Below are positions 14,201 through 28,642 of a stretch of 64,000 bases of DNA, piece by piece; the stretch's first letter is position 1, and every line of letters begins with the position of its first letter. Source of the DNA: Gavia stellata. Taxonomy: Eukaryota > Chordata > Aves > Gaviiformes > Gaviidae. Both the position numbers and the translations under genes were made by a program. The notes under the pieces are model-generated. The model saw only the letters and a program-made list of their open reading frames with translations. It made no database searches and had not been told where the DNA came from. Where the stretch lies: contig NC_082604.1 of the NCBI RefSeq assembly GCF_030936135.1, positions 3,045,001 to 3,109,000 of the forward strand, in the 5' to 3' direction.

Positions 14201-17200
14201 ACTGTGGCTTAAGTAAGAACAGAAGGAATTTATTATCATCAAATTGACTCCAGCATAACCTGTCTGCTTTTATCAAGGTTGCACGAACTATAAAGATAAA
14301 ACCAGAAGTCCACTTTGCTCAAGATTAAAAAGATGCATCAACTCAAAGACTGTTCAGATTTCAAGGAAAAATAAATTGTGGTAACAGACATCTGAACACA
14401 AGAGTTGAGCACCTTTCTGAACACAGCTATTTCAAAATAACAGATAATGCAATGCTGATGCACCAGAGAATGGTGACTAAGTGCTAAATGAACCAAGTAA
14501 AAGTTTACCATGGACCTTAGCAGTAATACTAAACTTCTCCTTTACTTGGGAGCACTGAGCAAACGTTATTTTAATAGAAATGTAGTTCTTTTCTGAAGTA
14601 CATTGCACTTGTCATCTTGAAAACAACATCATCTTATTTGATAAGGCAACATCCAGACAAATAATGCTACCCGGCAAATCTACAATGAATTGAATGCTGT
14701 ACCTCTTACATACTAGTCAGTATCTAATCATTACACATGATCATAACGTAATCAATCTTTTTTTTAAAATACATCCACACAATATTTAAATGTAGGAAAA
14801 AATATCATAAAAACAGAACTGTTTTACTCAGGAAGCTGGAAAAAATACCACAGGAATCTGAAGCGATACCTCCTTTTCCCCTCCAATGTGATAAAAGGTT
14901 TTTACAGTTTAATCCTTTAACTAAATGACAATTTGATGTGTTCTGCTTACCAAAACCGATTTTCTTAATAGCAGATCTTAATAAAAGAAAAGCGTGCGGT
15001 CGCTTTCAGTCTGGACACTTATTCTCTAACAAAAGTGGGCTGCAGACTCCTCCTGGCACAGTGAGGTCCCAGACCAGGAATCCCTGAAGTTTTGTTCATG
15101 GAAAGTTAATTGCAGTGCAGTGGCTGTTTAAAACAGCTCGAAGAACAGCAAGCCTCAGGATGACGCTGATAGTACAGTCTCCTTTGCCATTAAGTGAATC
15201 CTGTCAGTCCCCAGTGCTAATATTTCACATCCAGTTGAAGCAAAACACGTGGTTCCCAACACAGCAAATGAAACATCCAAAAAAGCCTGCGCACATCTAG
15301 CAACCAAGCTGCCAAAACCACCGCTGTAACACTCACAACAGCTATAAACTCAATGTGGGGATGAATCTGATGGATCGTCCTCTACGAAACTTGGTGTGTC
15401 TCAGGCTGCCTACACTACTTGTACCACAACTGAGTTGCCTCTGTTGTGCTTTTGGTTTATAACATGAAACCCTCAAGATCTCCAGAAGAGATAAACCCAT
15501 GATTAACTGCACTTCTGTAAGCATCTCTAGAGATGTCTGGAAGAGCTCCCCTTGGCAGAAGGGGATAAGCAATGCCTTGAAGACAGTATCAGCAAAAGCA
15601 AAGGAGTATCTAAAAGTTTATGCAGTTCTCCTCCACAGCTCTAGTCTCCAGCAGCCCAGACAGCTCCCCCAAAATGGTCTCAGCCATCCAGCACTGGAAA
15701 CGTTCTCCCTCTCAAAGAAAATAAGGATGACAACTGATTCTGGCTGGGCAGCATCATCCAGTTTGTAAGTCTTTGCCCAAGGTTCAAACTGTCCATATTT
15801 ATTCAAGATTCAGGTTAAATTGGTGGCAAATTTTTCTCCCGATGAAATGAGAATTTAATCCAGAAACACTGAGGCATTTTCAAATCCCATCAGGCAACAA
15901 GTGATGACGTATCAGGGACAGACAGGCAAGGGAGAGAAGCTGACAGGGACCTCTATGCCTATCCAAGGTCTTACACTTAGGATAAAAGCCTGCTACTGTC
16001 TAATGCATGTGAAAAACGGACACAAATCCAGAGTCTTGGCAAAACCCAGTGGTTATCCAATACGTGAATGTGTGCACACTGCAAGCCAGTTTTACAGTTC
16101 CTGGGTGGGCCAGCGGATAACATGCCCTATTCCCTCCCTAGCAAGAGCTGCCCAGTGAGCACAAACACTTGAAGCACCCTGTCCCCCCACATAAGCTGCA
16201 AATCTCTTCTTCAAGGAGACATATCATCGTTATTCAGCCACCCTTTGGCTGCAGCAGCTGCCGGAGAAGCACAGACCTCCCATCTTAAAGCCCTATCCGC
16301 AGCAGCCAGCTGCCCTTAAAGGCAGTCAAGCGGGAATGAACTGCTGACACCAGAGCTGTTCCTAGAGCCGGAGAAGGCAGCGTGCTTTGCGCTCCCACGG
16401 GAGGCCAGAGATGCACTTCCTCTGGTGCCTTGTCCTGCAGGAGGGATGCGATCAGAGCAGGCACCAGAGCCAGCTTGCAGGCCATCTGGCAAACCACGAT
16501 GCTGCCTCTGATCAAGAGGAGGCTTTGAGCCAAGAATCAGTACCAACTGTTTTACTGGAAACATCTCCAAATATTTTCCAGCTACCGTTGAAAATATATC
16601 CTTTAACAAGGCTGGAACGGCTACTAGCTCCAATGGAGGTCTGTCTCTACCACTGCACACGGTGAGAAGACCCTGTGCTGACAAAATCTGCTGGGGTTGT
16701 GATAGCAGCGAAGAAATTAGCAATTCAACAACAAGCAAGAAACAGGAGCAAGTACTCAGAGCAGACAGTATCAGGAATACCAGCACTGCCTGATATTTAC
16801 TCAATGACTCATACAGAGGAGGATCCATCCATTTAGGCTTACTGACCAGTATGGGAACAGGTAATAGAAGAGCTTATGAAATCACCGGGAGCTCAGCTCT
16901 TCCTGACCTCAGAGAACAAAGAAGCCTTACAGCAGCAAAATATCCTCTTTTCACTCTCCCTCTTTCTTTCCCCTGTTGCACAATCTTTCTCCACATATTA
17001 AAGCTGCACTTTTCACAAGATGAAGCAGAAGAAGCAGGAAGCAGAAGAAAGAGAGAGCAAAAGGAAGAAGAGGTATTTCTCTTCATCCACATCAACAGAA
17101 AAGTGCAGACTACACCAGAATATATATTTCCAAGTGAGATTCCTTAGTTTTCAAGATTTTTTGGCAAAAGGGTTCACACAGGTAACATCTTTACCTTCAA

Positions 17201-20200
17201 AACATCCTTCATCCACACATGAAGAGCATCTGGTATAACTACAGACTTCTGCAATCACTCAAACATCACAAGAACTTTTCAATATTGGAGATTATTATAC
17301 AGAGAGTTATTTATGCAGAATTCACAGACTGCACTTAAAATATCCTTCCCTCAAAAAACAACTGAAGATCATTATACAACTATGTAACCATTCACAGCCT
17401 CTTCACATATAAGGAACGCATAATCTAGAAGAAACTGTGGCACTCTAAGATCTACAAGCATGTTTTGAATGTTTAGACTGCAAACACGGCACAGCTAAAA
17501 ATTATTATTTTTTCCATATACAAGGAAAACACACTCAACTTACTTACAGGTCTTGGAATACGTCCTACTTTTCCGTAGCATTAGTTTAGGTTCCACATTA
17601 TTAGGCAGAAAGTGTGAAACATCAATAGCAAGTTCCTATTTAAAGTCTTCCAGGAGTTCTCAGTGTCTAACTACATATAACAAAAGAAACTCAAAATCCA
17701 GTTGTCCCAGCTGACAAAAAAAGATACGCAGTTGACATCAGTTTGTACTTTTGAGCACTTCAGTATTACTTTTCCCCGCACATACCTATAAGGAACACCC
17801 AGGCCAACACACTTAAAATTAATGAAAAAGCTGCTGATTCAGGAAGATGGACCCAATACTGCAAATCACTTTCATCCAGGACTAATTTTCCATACAAAAG
17901 TCCCACGGCTCTAAGGTATATAAATTAAGTTACTCATACGTGTTGCCAAAACATTCCACAGCTCATCCTATAGAATCTGAAGAGGACACTTGCAAAACAC
18001 AGGCAACTAGTCAATACAAGAGAACCTTTTAGAACTTAATAACACCTTTTGGTTTTGGGGGTTCCAGGTTTCCATTCTTTTATGCAGAATTGTGCAGATT
18101 GTACCAGACCAAATGGCACAAATGAATGTGAATAGTATTTCTCTCTCCAGCTACAAGTCCCTTCTTCCTCCGGTAGTAAGACCCCCTGACACTGCATACC
18201 CTCTTACCTCTGTCAAGTACTACACTCACAAGAGGCTCATCAGCACTACCTCACATAAAAATATTTAAGAAACTCACACGGATAATGAGACACAGCTTCA
18301 AATCTATAAAAACACAGGAAAATCGAGTTCGGCGTAGGCTGAATTTCTACCACGCCTTTTTCCTCACACTGAAAAGGATTTGTGCACAAGAGGCCCGCGA
18401 CTCCAATGCTGGACATTTTAGAACAACTTCTGTGCAGGCAGAATGACAATTGACAAGTGTCTAGACCTATTTTTCACCATTTACACTCCACTATTAGCTT
18501 TGAGTTCATAGGTGCTAGGTTGTTCATACCAAAAAATAGAAAAATTGATTATCAATAAAGTAACCAACAGTAAAGCAAATTTATTAGCCTAATTAAAATC
18601 AGAATTAATGCTGCTACGCAGGCAAACTTAGGCTTACATAGGCTCATGGCTTCCTTTTTTATGTTATTTATTAAAGTGTCACTAAAGTCTAAAACATGAT
18701 ATTTTAAACCTTAACTGTTTGCCTCAGAAATCCTGGTTTTATTTCAATGTTGAGTGCAGGACTTACATGACATTTCCCATTTTGATTTCTGTTATTAAAG
18801 GATTTTAAAACAATACTGTACGGTCACTGACTACAGCCCTAAGGGGCTGAGTACAAAAATAACAAAAGATATCACAAACTCTACAAAATATAATTTTGAT
18901 TTAATTTCATTCAAGCATTATGTTCTTTACTTTGGGGAAATTAATTTACCATCTTTGACAGCAAGCACTCTTCTTCAGCCACTCTGAATGCTGATAATAT
19001 CGTTTGAGGTACGACTGGAACAGAACTTGAAAACGCCTTAACTAATTTAATACAGTCACCAAACTAAGCAAAAGTTTGTCTTACAAGCTTAACCATCTCA
19101 TCCTGCGAATAACACACCTGCATTTCCTCCACTCACCAAAAAATATCCATGTTCCCGTTGGTTCACCTCCTTCACTAAGTACTCTAGCTTTTTCAAGAGC
19201 TTCCTAATTAATGATAATGATTCCAAATTAATGATTAATGATTGGTATGGTGGAAAATATTACCTACTTCCTACATATTTCTCCCAATGATAAAATACAT
19301 ATTTTCAGAAGCATGCTTCTATGGGCTGTGCCAGCCCAGAAAGGCAGTTGCACACTAAGCTGGAATGAGGACAGGTCTGTCTTTGGGAAGGCTAACAGGC
19401 AAGGCCCAAGACATCGGGCAGCTCATCTGTCACATACAAAACCTACTCACCTTCAAGACATGTTAGTTTCCAGTAGAAAAGTGTGAATAGGCTCATTTTG
19501 GAAGATGTAATGGTCCATCCGTTTCTGTCGTTAATTCTCTTTGCTCTTCCTCTCAGAAACTGGTATTCTGGAGAGATAAAAAGAACTTCAATTTAAAATA
19601 CAGCTCTCTCAGATAAAGTTACTATGTTACATAGACATTACATTTTTCCTGGTTTTTACTGGGCACACTAGAAAGTCACCTGAAACCAATCTCATGGGTC
19701 CAGTCACTGAATTACTATGTTGTCTTATCTCAAAGGCGGCTTCTTTCTTTACCCCTGTGACCCTCACAGCTTACACATTTACTATCTACATTACAGTAGC
19801 ATATTGAGAATTTATCCTAAAGATTGGGAATGGGGAAATTACTTATTTAAAGTCATACTGGTGCCAGAACTGAGAATTACACCATGTTATCAAAAGTCCC
19901 TTTTCACCTTGTCTGCTACATTTTACATACTGATATATATTTACTACACTTAGGTTTATCTCAAAACCACGAACACTGAACTTTTCTGCTTAATTTTGCC
20001 AAGGTCTTGCTTGGGGTTCTGAGGAGTTTGACAAACATTTGGAAAATAAGGCTGAAAAGGCAAAGCAAAAGCACCGGGATTGTAAATGAGCAAATGCCAC
20101 ATTAGAAACAAATTCCCTAGGAGGCCCATTTTGCAGCCAAAATAATTAGATCACTAGCAAGAATCATCCCAAGTAGATAAATGGTGTGTTACGAGATTAA

Positions 20201-23200
20201 CCAAGGTCATGGTCTCTTATATCCGGCTTTTAAAAAGATTCCTCCCCTACAAACTTAACCCTAGGGCTCCATCCAAATTAAGAAATCCATTGTTGATGTA
20301 CGTCAGTACAAACTGAATCAAAGCACGCTATAGTCTGTCAAGTGCTGACTGCCCCAGGAAAGGCCACAGGCCTTCCAAGTGAGAGAAATCCGCATTTGAG
20401 AGCCACCTAGACTCTGTGACTGCTGCTGCTGGATGTTCAGAGATAACTGCCAACTCATTAAAATCCAACATTAAAAGTTTATTAAATATGCAAACATTAA
20501 TGGAATGGGACTAGCAGCTACTTAGGCAGATAAAATTTCAACACAGCACGTCCTGCAGTTCTTGCCAGCAATATTCCGTCATTTTGGAAGTGTCCGTGAA
20601 AGAGTCACAACGCTACTCAAGGCAGTGAAACCCTCCCTCTTTTTTAGATTACTCAGGTCACACTCTCAAGGTTCCCACTAGTCAGGAAGTCTAGGAAAAC
20701 ACAGCTATTTCCCAATAATTACAGATCAGTATATATTATCCATTTTCACTTTCACACTCGACTGCTTGAGATGCATAGTCTCCCCAAGACTTTTTTCTTC
20801 CCCTTTGGCCATATCTGCAGGGCAAGTCCCACAGCTCTCTGCAGGCTCACGGGTATAGAGGTTTTGCGTATACTCCAAACTCCCTGGAGTTTGAAAGAAC
20901 TACAGAGAAAGAAGGAGTAGAGTGTCATACACACCAGCCACTTAAAAGCAACTCTTCTGTAACTTCAGTAACTTTGTGCACTCACAATGTGTGTGTAGAG
21001 CTCTGCTTGGAGCTACTCTTTTGCAGCTATCTAAAAACAAGCATCACAGTCCTCCATGCAAACAGCAATCTCAGTACATTTTGCTCCACAAAATGCAGTT
21101 TCATTCCTGGATGACTCTGCAAAGTCCCAGTGCTTGGTGAGTATCTCAACAAACCTCCAGGTTTTTGCTGTAGAGTGACATCAGACTTGGAAGCGTTCTT
21201 CGCTAATACTATCAGCATAATCTGAGCTAGCCTGGAGGGAAAGGAGGACAAGGAATATCTCTCACCACACAAAGCATAAACAAGCTCCTCAGAGTCTCTA
21301 ATGCACCTCCAAGTGACTCTGGCAATAGCCTTGCTCTCTCAGTAGTAGCTTCAAAGAGCATCTGGAAGATTTAATCCTCTAATTATGCCAAAAAAAAAAG
21401 TCTTCTCTCAACACACAAGTGTGGTATAGCACCTCGTCCTTGGAGATGTGAGGTTTCAGAAAAAAGACTGAAATGAAATCTTAGGGAGCAACCTGGAAAA
21501 AGCATGACTCACCAGGAAAGAAGTGAAATTAAGGAGTATGAAGTACTGTGACCTGCAAAGAAAATAGTGAACTCATTGAGCACAAGGAGTGGAAACTGGC
21601 CATTTGGCTGAGCAGGTTCTTTACTCCCATCTTTGCCGGTTCTGATGACAGTCTTGTACTGGAGAAGAGCGGGCTGTTGTAAGTGTCAAGAACTACCCAG
21701 CACCCAGCCTGTACGATGCAACACAAATCTGAAGTTAGGGTTTTCTTTCGGTCCTGCACCATACGGGCCTCCCAGAAAACAGGCAGAAGGTTCAAGGATG
21801 CCTTGGCCAGGAGGGAATCAACAAAATCACCCATCCATCATCTGATGCAACATGAGGCATCACGTGTTGCAGAACCTTGAGTAGCAGCCAATGTGGGGTC
21901 AGACATACAACGGCTTTCCACTCTGTGAATCAGGAAGCCTGGGCTTAGATTTAGATTTTTCAAAGGAAAACTGACAGTTCCTGCTGGAAATGAAGGCAAA
22001 GAAATCGACTTCAAGGCAATCTGGTTTCTGAAGAGGGCACTGACTAAATCAGAGTCTAACTCAGAGTCTAGGGAATGATCTTTGCTGCTTCACTGTGTTC
22101 AGAACAACAGGAAAGCAGCCAGCTCACCAGCAAGCTCGAGGTGCTGGTCCCAAGATCAACCATTCCCTGACAAAGCAAAGGAAAACCCGTACAAATCCTT
22201 TCATGTCTTAGGGACATCACGATGACTCTTTCTGTTGCAGCTTGTAAATTCTGGCCCTAGACAGAGGCGGAAAAAATGACTCTCCAAACATTCCCTGTGG
22301 CTCCAAGCGCTAAAAGGCTTCTATAGAGGTATCTCCTCAGTCGACTGCCTACCTGGTCAGCTTACTGAGCTCCTGAACTTGACTGCACTAATCACAAAAA
22401 CACATCAAATCAGTTAACCAGCACCAGTATTTCCTTCCATTACAGACAGGCAGGTACATCGAAACTACAGGACACTGTACCTTGAGGAACGTAAATAACC
22501 CATTGAAAGAGCGCTCTATTTGTAAGTGAACCAGGAAGGTCAAAGTACTCTGTGTCAGCTATATGACATACTAACCTTCACTTCAGAAAATACGAAGAGA
22601 GAGAAGTCCTCCCAGCAATCCTATGACTAAAGCAACTTTTAAACATTCTCATTCCCAAAGGGGTGTCCTAATGCCACCAAGCAACTCTGCAAACTTTAGG
22701 ATTTGGGTTGTTATAAGAAAAACAGGTAGAAAAAAAAATTATGTTAAGGAAAACTCAGAAGTCAATCTGCTACCTGCCAAGGTCCATGGCACTGCCAGCA
22801 TAAGACCCCAGGACTATGTGTTCTCCACCTGTACCAACATTGAGGTGCTTGGCTGATCTGAAGCCAGCAGCAGTGCTGGATACACAGCACCAGTGGGAAA
22901 GTGCTCTTCAAGAGACACCCAAGTAGTCCAGAAACAGGGAGGGATATAAGTGAGAAGAAACTTATCCCTTTTAGCACTAAGCTGTCCTGCCACAGACCAA
23001 AGGTCAAAACTGTAGTGGCCACAGCACCAGGCACCAAATAAGACAGTGACAATGCAACCTGACAAGACAGGCTGGCACAGCGATCCGGAGCTGCGGTTGT
23101 CGGGGGCACTGGCCTTTATCTATGAATCGTAGGGCAAATCTGTTGAGCTAAGATAGGAGCAGCCATAGCTCACAAGTCTCTGAAAGGTGGACAAGGTGTT

Positions 23201-26200
23201 CGCTGGCAACAATAACAAACCAATGAAGTAAAATGAATGTTTTCTCGCCGACTTGCTGCTGGATGACCCTGCTAACACCCCTTTGCAGAAGACAGGATCC
23301 TCTCTGACAGAACCGCCACCAACAGCTGATCCAGCACAGTGACACCAGAGCTGACATTGCTACACTCCCCTCTGCTCGGCTCCGAGGTTAGATAGGCTGA
23401 CCACCTTCTCCCCGAGGGAACTCCAAAAATAGCACACGCTAACTCAATGGAGTCTACGCCTGAATACACCACGGGCAGAGGTCTTTGTTCACAGCTCACA
23501 CCACAGCAGTATGCTCACTCAGTAGATGGATGCAAGGAGAAATGTAGGCCACACATGCAGAGAAAAAGAGGTATCCAGACTTCAAAGACATCATAGATCT
23601 CATTTTCAGAGTCAGGAAATGAATACCCATTAAAATAGCCTGCAAGTGCTGGGGTACAGCTCAATACAAGCCAGATGGGCTAAGGGAAAAAACACACTTC
23701 ATCAGAAAAAGTTGGCCTTTTTTTCCCACTAAATTGCCCAATGAATCATTAAAGAAAAATCTTTGTGATGTAACTATTCAGACTTATACAAAGAACACTC
23801 GTAATTAGCTCTCGAAGTAATCCTCTGACCACCATCTGGAGTTCAGCCTAAACCTTGACCTCAGTCACACCAAACACCCATGCATCTTTGAAAGACACCT
23901 GAAAATGAATCACATTGCAACATTAAATTCACAACGTGGAAAAAGTTGACAGGAATGCTAAAAACCTGAACCACCTTTTACTCCATGGGCTCTTCAAAGA
24001 CAGCTCTATAAATGCATGTTCCAGAACATCCAGAGAGTGAGCAAGGAGCAATTCATGCCCATCGCAGTTAGGCAAATGGTTTCAAAATGAGTAAGTAAAA
24101 AGGCAGGATTTATCAACCCAATCCTACATCTAAAACAAAATGCTTCTTCCGTTGAAACCTCAGTTTATAGCAAACAAAGTTAACACATGACATACCCAAC
24201 CTTCTTCCAATAACACAGGAGAAAAATCTTCCTAGAACTAGATTCTGACGGTAAACCAGACTTACCAAAGATATAAAATAACTTATTCCCCCACTCACGT
24301 ATAAACAGCTCAAAATATCTTACTATTAAAAGATGCAGAAATTCCTTCACCTAAAGCACCTTAGATGCCTTAGATGACTGGCTTTTTTTTTTTTTTTTGC
24401 TAACAACCTCCCGATTAGCTTGAAACTCCTATTCCCCACTGACAAATAAGAAAGTCTAAGATGCCTCCCACCTACAAAGCATCTTAGCTCAAGAAAAATG
24501 AGTTTTCTTTAATCTATGGCTCAGTGTTGCATGCTGAGCTCCCCACAGCAAAGCATTCAAGAATGATACACTGAGGAACAAAATTTATCTCATCAGTTCC
24601 AGAGGAATTCTTCTATTTTCAATGCAGTTTAGCAAGCAGATTTTAGACCTTTGCAAGAAAGCCCACAACAGCAAGGGAAGCAGCATGGAGCAGGCTGTAA
24701 ATACTGAACCAGTTACGCTTAGTTCCTATTTGAAAGTGAATCTTTGCAAGAAGGAGAAATGTTTATTTTTTCAAGTGATCGTGTGTGTACAAAACACAAA
24801 GAGCCTTCTATACTGGGAGGCATGGTCCCAGAGACAAGACCTCCTGACACAGGAGGCACACAGAATTTCTGCCAGCTAAAGGTATGTTTAAGTATAAATA
24901 AGAGCAAGATTAGAAAGGACCACCAGACTTGGCACCAGCAATGAGACCCCAAATTCTAGTCATTTTACTACCTACAGAGAGACAGGCGATGACTGTCACC
25001 ACCCCCAGGTGCAAACTTAATTATTTGCTCACATCATGCTGCAGAGACTACCAACACTGGGCATGAGTGTACTACAGGAAGGTTTACACTCACGTAGTTA
25101 AAGACTACTCTGCAAAAAACACATTTTTTACATACTTATTTCACTCTTTTCCTTAAATGGTATTTTAATTAATTTTTATCTTCCACAGAGACAAAAAAGA
25201 GACAGAGGAATTAACTCTACATTTAATCGGTTACAAGCATCACCAAGCTAAGCCTCCCCTGCGATCATGAGCTGCTTCTGTGCACAGCTAGAGTGGCTTC
25301 AGTTTGGCAGGGAGTCACTTGAAGTTGTCGTTATCTTTGCCACGATACCTTTCTCCTGGCTGCAGCTTCAGCAAGGGTTACACAAGACCAAAGTCCTACA
25401 CAGCAAGTCAATATTTAACTTAAGCATTGTACTGTTGAGACCCACCTAGAGTATTTGATATAGTAACTCATTAAATCATGCACTATCTTTTCTAACAAAG
25501 AATAATAAACGGCAATTTATCTTTTTTATGAGAAGTTGTAAAGATAAACTCTACAAGGACAACAGTTAGATTCAGCTTTAATAATTTTAATAAGGGTCCT
25601 AAAAGAAAATGTTTCCCTGAAAGGAATTCTAAACAATGCGATGTGTACATCGCAGAACAGGTTCAAGATAGGGGCAGGAGCCACAGTGCAAAACTCATTT
25701 AAAACTAAACCACACCAAGTTCAGGAAATTCAACACTTTTTCAAGAAGTAGTATTTTAACACTGCAATTAAGCCATTCATCTATGTCACAAAGGCTTATA
25801 TAAAACTCTTGGGCGTTACAAGAGAAGTATTTATTCTCCACTAAATATCTGAATAAAATCTATGAGCTGCTGTACTAACATAGACTTTAAAATAATACAA
25901 TAAACAAAAGACTGATTTTTTTTTTTCCAGGCCAATTGTTCTTAGTCTTAGTGAAGCTAACCAAACTGTTTAGTTCCAAAAAAAATTCTCTGCATGCCTC
26001 TGATGTAAATAAAGTTTTGCTAATAGCCTCATCTTTTACCACCTTTTTGGACCAAGATCTTTCCGATGTCAGAAACAGCTGTTAAAATACAGTTCAGACC
26101 AAAACTGAGCAACTGAGAGCAATTTGTTGTACATCTGTTTCAATTCTTTATCCACCTGGTTTTGTGTCTAAATGTGATTTCTTTATTTACTGCCAGTACT

Positions 26201-28004
26201 CCCATCTTTACATTTAGCAACAACTGCTTTTGTTCTCTAAAACTGAACATCTGTTTTAGCAATAATACCAGCAGAGTTATTGGTGATAATCACCACAGGT
26301 AAATTTTTAAAAATTCTCCAGTTCTACATTTGCAACCTTCCACATGTACCAGTTTGGTAAAAATTAAACTTTTTCAGGAAAGAAAATAAAAATATTTCTA
26401 CTGTAAAAGAGGGGAGGGAGGGGACTGGGAATATTAGCCACATTATGAAATAAGGAGACAGACAGTATTGCACAGCTTTCATCTAAAACAATACCAAAAC
26501 AAAACCAGAAGAAACTAAAAAAAAAAAAACCACCCCACCAAAAAACCAAACCACTAACACTAGGGCAGCTCACCTCTCCAGGGAAGTGCAGCCTCAGGGA
26601 ACACTTTCACAAGCAGCTTAACTGATTTTGATCCATGACACTGCCTAAATGGGCGGACCTGCCTCTCCCTGTTATACACACCAGCATCAGTACAAACACC
26701 CAGTCAGCGCCGTCAGTTCACTTTCCGCACGGTGCTAATTGCCGGCCGGTTTGGCGGATGAATCCAGCCGACCACGCAACCACTTATACCTGCACACGAG
26801 AGGCAATGAAAATGGACAGTGGGAGGGCTGGAAAAGAGGTGCACAGGGCCACCCTTTTCAGCAGTAATATCATCTTAAACCTGCTCTCTTGAAATTCTAG
26901 GCTTACTGATACATACAGTTACCACACAAAAGTAAACTTTCACATCTCATGCTTCCTTGGAGCAATCAGATCAGCACTCAAATCCATCTCAGAGTGAATG
27001 CAGAAAGTATTTATCTTTAGTTTTTCACTCTACTTTGAGAATGAGATCAGTATGTTAAGACCAGTCTATCTCTGAACTAGAAAAACTAGAGGATAAAAGA
27101 AGAACAATTGCAAATGAAGTCACAACAAGGTCTTAGTAGTTTCCAGCAGCAAAAGCCCCACAAAGCTCAAATGAGAAAGGTTCCTATCCATTTTCTCTAA
27201 GGGTTTTATTTTCCTCGTACTATGCTTGCAAGGATTACTTATATCCATGTCCTTCCACTTAGCAAAAATAAGACAGAGGTACTAGACTCTGCCCTGGGAA
27301 GTGCCTCTCCCTGTAAGAAAGCAAGATGCTGTCTTCCTTCACAGTTCTAATTGCTGCACTACTTACCAGTTATCCTCTTGTTTCACTTTACTGGGCTAAG
27401 CCAAAGATAGTCCAAGCAAAACACCTGCTAAAGCCATCCCTTTCACTCTTCCATACTTCTGCCAGACGAGAGAAGCATCGAAATTACTACACGTTGGGGT
27501 TTTTTTCTACTGAACAGGGCACAAAACCATAGAAGCTCGTACTGATTGATTTTGTCAGCAGCCTCTGGGACGTTCTGCTCAGACAGGATAACGATAGACA
27601 CCACAGTCTTAACTCAGCAGTGCTCTGCCTCAGAGTCTGCCTGGAGATTTAAATAAACGCTTCCTCCTCCCCGGGAAGGGGAGATAATACCCTGAGATGG
27701 TTCATCTGCCTCAAAATAGGCATTACCAACACCTGGCTTCTTTATAGGGCTGAGAAACAGCTAGCGCCACGGATACAGCTCTAACTTGTTTTTTCAAATA
27801 CGCAAAAGTCCTCTTTTTTTTTTTGAAATATGCAAGCGCGGAAGCTACGCGCCTCCACACAGGAGCGGACAAATCCTGGCTCGGCCCCTGCAAAGCAGCA
27901 GCCACACCAGGGAGCACCGGGACGCGCTCAGCGAGGCGGCGGGCGGCAGCTCGCAGCCCTGCGCGCCCGGGGCTCACCCGGGGCCGTCCCGAGGGGAGAA
28001 GCGC

Positions 28005-28642
28005 CACAGAATCACAGAACCACTAAGGTTGGAAAAGACCTGTAAGATCATCAAGTCCAACCTTAAAAAAAAAAAAAAAAAAAAAAAAAAACCACACACA
28101 CAAAAAACAAACCACAACACACCAAAAACCAACCCACCCAACACCCACAGCACCATGCCCATCAAGCCACATCCCACAATGCCACATCCACACGCTCCTT
28201 GAATACCTCCAGGGAGGGTGACTCTACCACCTCCCTGGGCAGCCTCTTCCAATGCTTCACTACTCTCTCAGGAAAGAACTTTTTCCTAATACCTAGCCTG
28301 AACCTCCCCTGGCGCAACTTGAGGCCGTTTCCTCTTGTCCTGTCACTCGTCACTTGGGAGAAGAGACCAACACCCACCTCTCTGCAACCCCCTTTCAGGT
28401 AGTTGTAGAGAGTGATGAGGTCTCCCCTCAGCCTCCTCTTCTCCAGACTGAACAACCCCAGTTCCCTCAGCCGCTCCTCATCAGACTTGTGCTCCAGACC
28501 CCTCACCAGCTCCGTCACCCTTCTCTGGACACGCTCCAGCACCTCAATGGCCTTCTTGGAGTGAGGGGCCCAAAACTGAACACAGTATTCGAGGTGCGAC
28601 CTCACCAGCGCCGAGTACAGGGACACGATCACCTCCCTGCTC
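28005..28642 (-). mobile_element. CR1 LINE fragment, minus strand, open ORF2 tail
   Basis: A 5'-truncated CR1 reading leftward. The last 156 codons of ORF2 (28,632 to 28,162) are uninterrupted, from [20 protein letters not shown] to the natural C-terminal end. About nine in ten residues equal those in the copy at 34.5 kb, so both belong to one fairly young subfamily. Near the 3' end a 27-base A run followed by CA-rich sequence (read on the plus strand) has expanded inside the tail. The element is not autonomous: the endonuclease and the reverse-transcriptase core are missing. Confidence 0.96.
28065..28091. repeat. 27-base A run within the CR1 tail
   Basis: Uninterrupted A on the plus strand followed by CA- and A-rich DNA up to about 28,130. 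It lies inside the 3' part of the minus-strand CR1, where the sister copy at 35.15 kb has no such run. It may have arisen by slippage or by a later insertion. Confidence 0.9.

Larger units (their letters stand above)
444..27829. other. Long non-coding stretch, probable intron 1 of the minus-strand gene
   Basis: No exon with a protein-like pattern is seen on either strand. Open frames are all short (149 codons at most) and look like chance. The stretch is AT-rich with small GC-richer patches (about 1,300-1,450; 13,100-13,450; 22,750-23,480; 26,640-26,780). The region 12,644-13,093 carries the longest frame but its translation is Leu/Cys/Ser-rich with no family likeness. If the CpG island at 28 kb is the promoter of a leftward gene, all of this is its first intron. 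Confidence 0.5.

Noticed and set aside
16316..16828. 170-codon minus-strand frame
   Set aside because: Begins like a Leu-rich hydrophobic segment but has no recognisable domain and overlaps another frame; chance is likelier. Transcript evidence would be needed to revive it.
1..28640. MAP3K13 coding exons on the minus strand
   Set aside because: I looked for the expected start-codon exon and kinase motifs and saw none. Only the promoter-like island suggests the gene.
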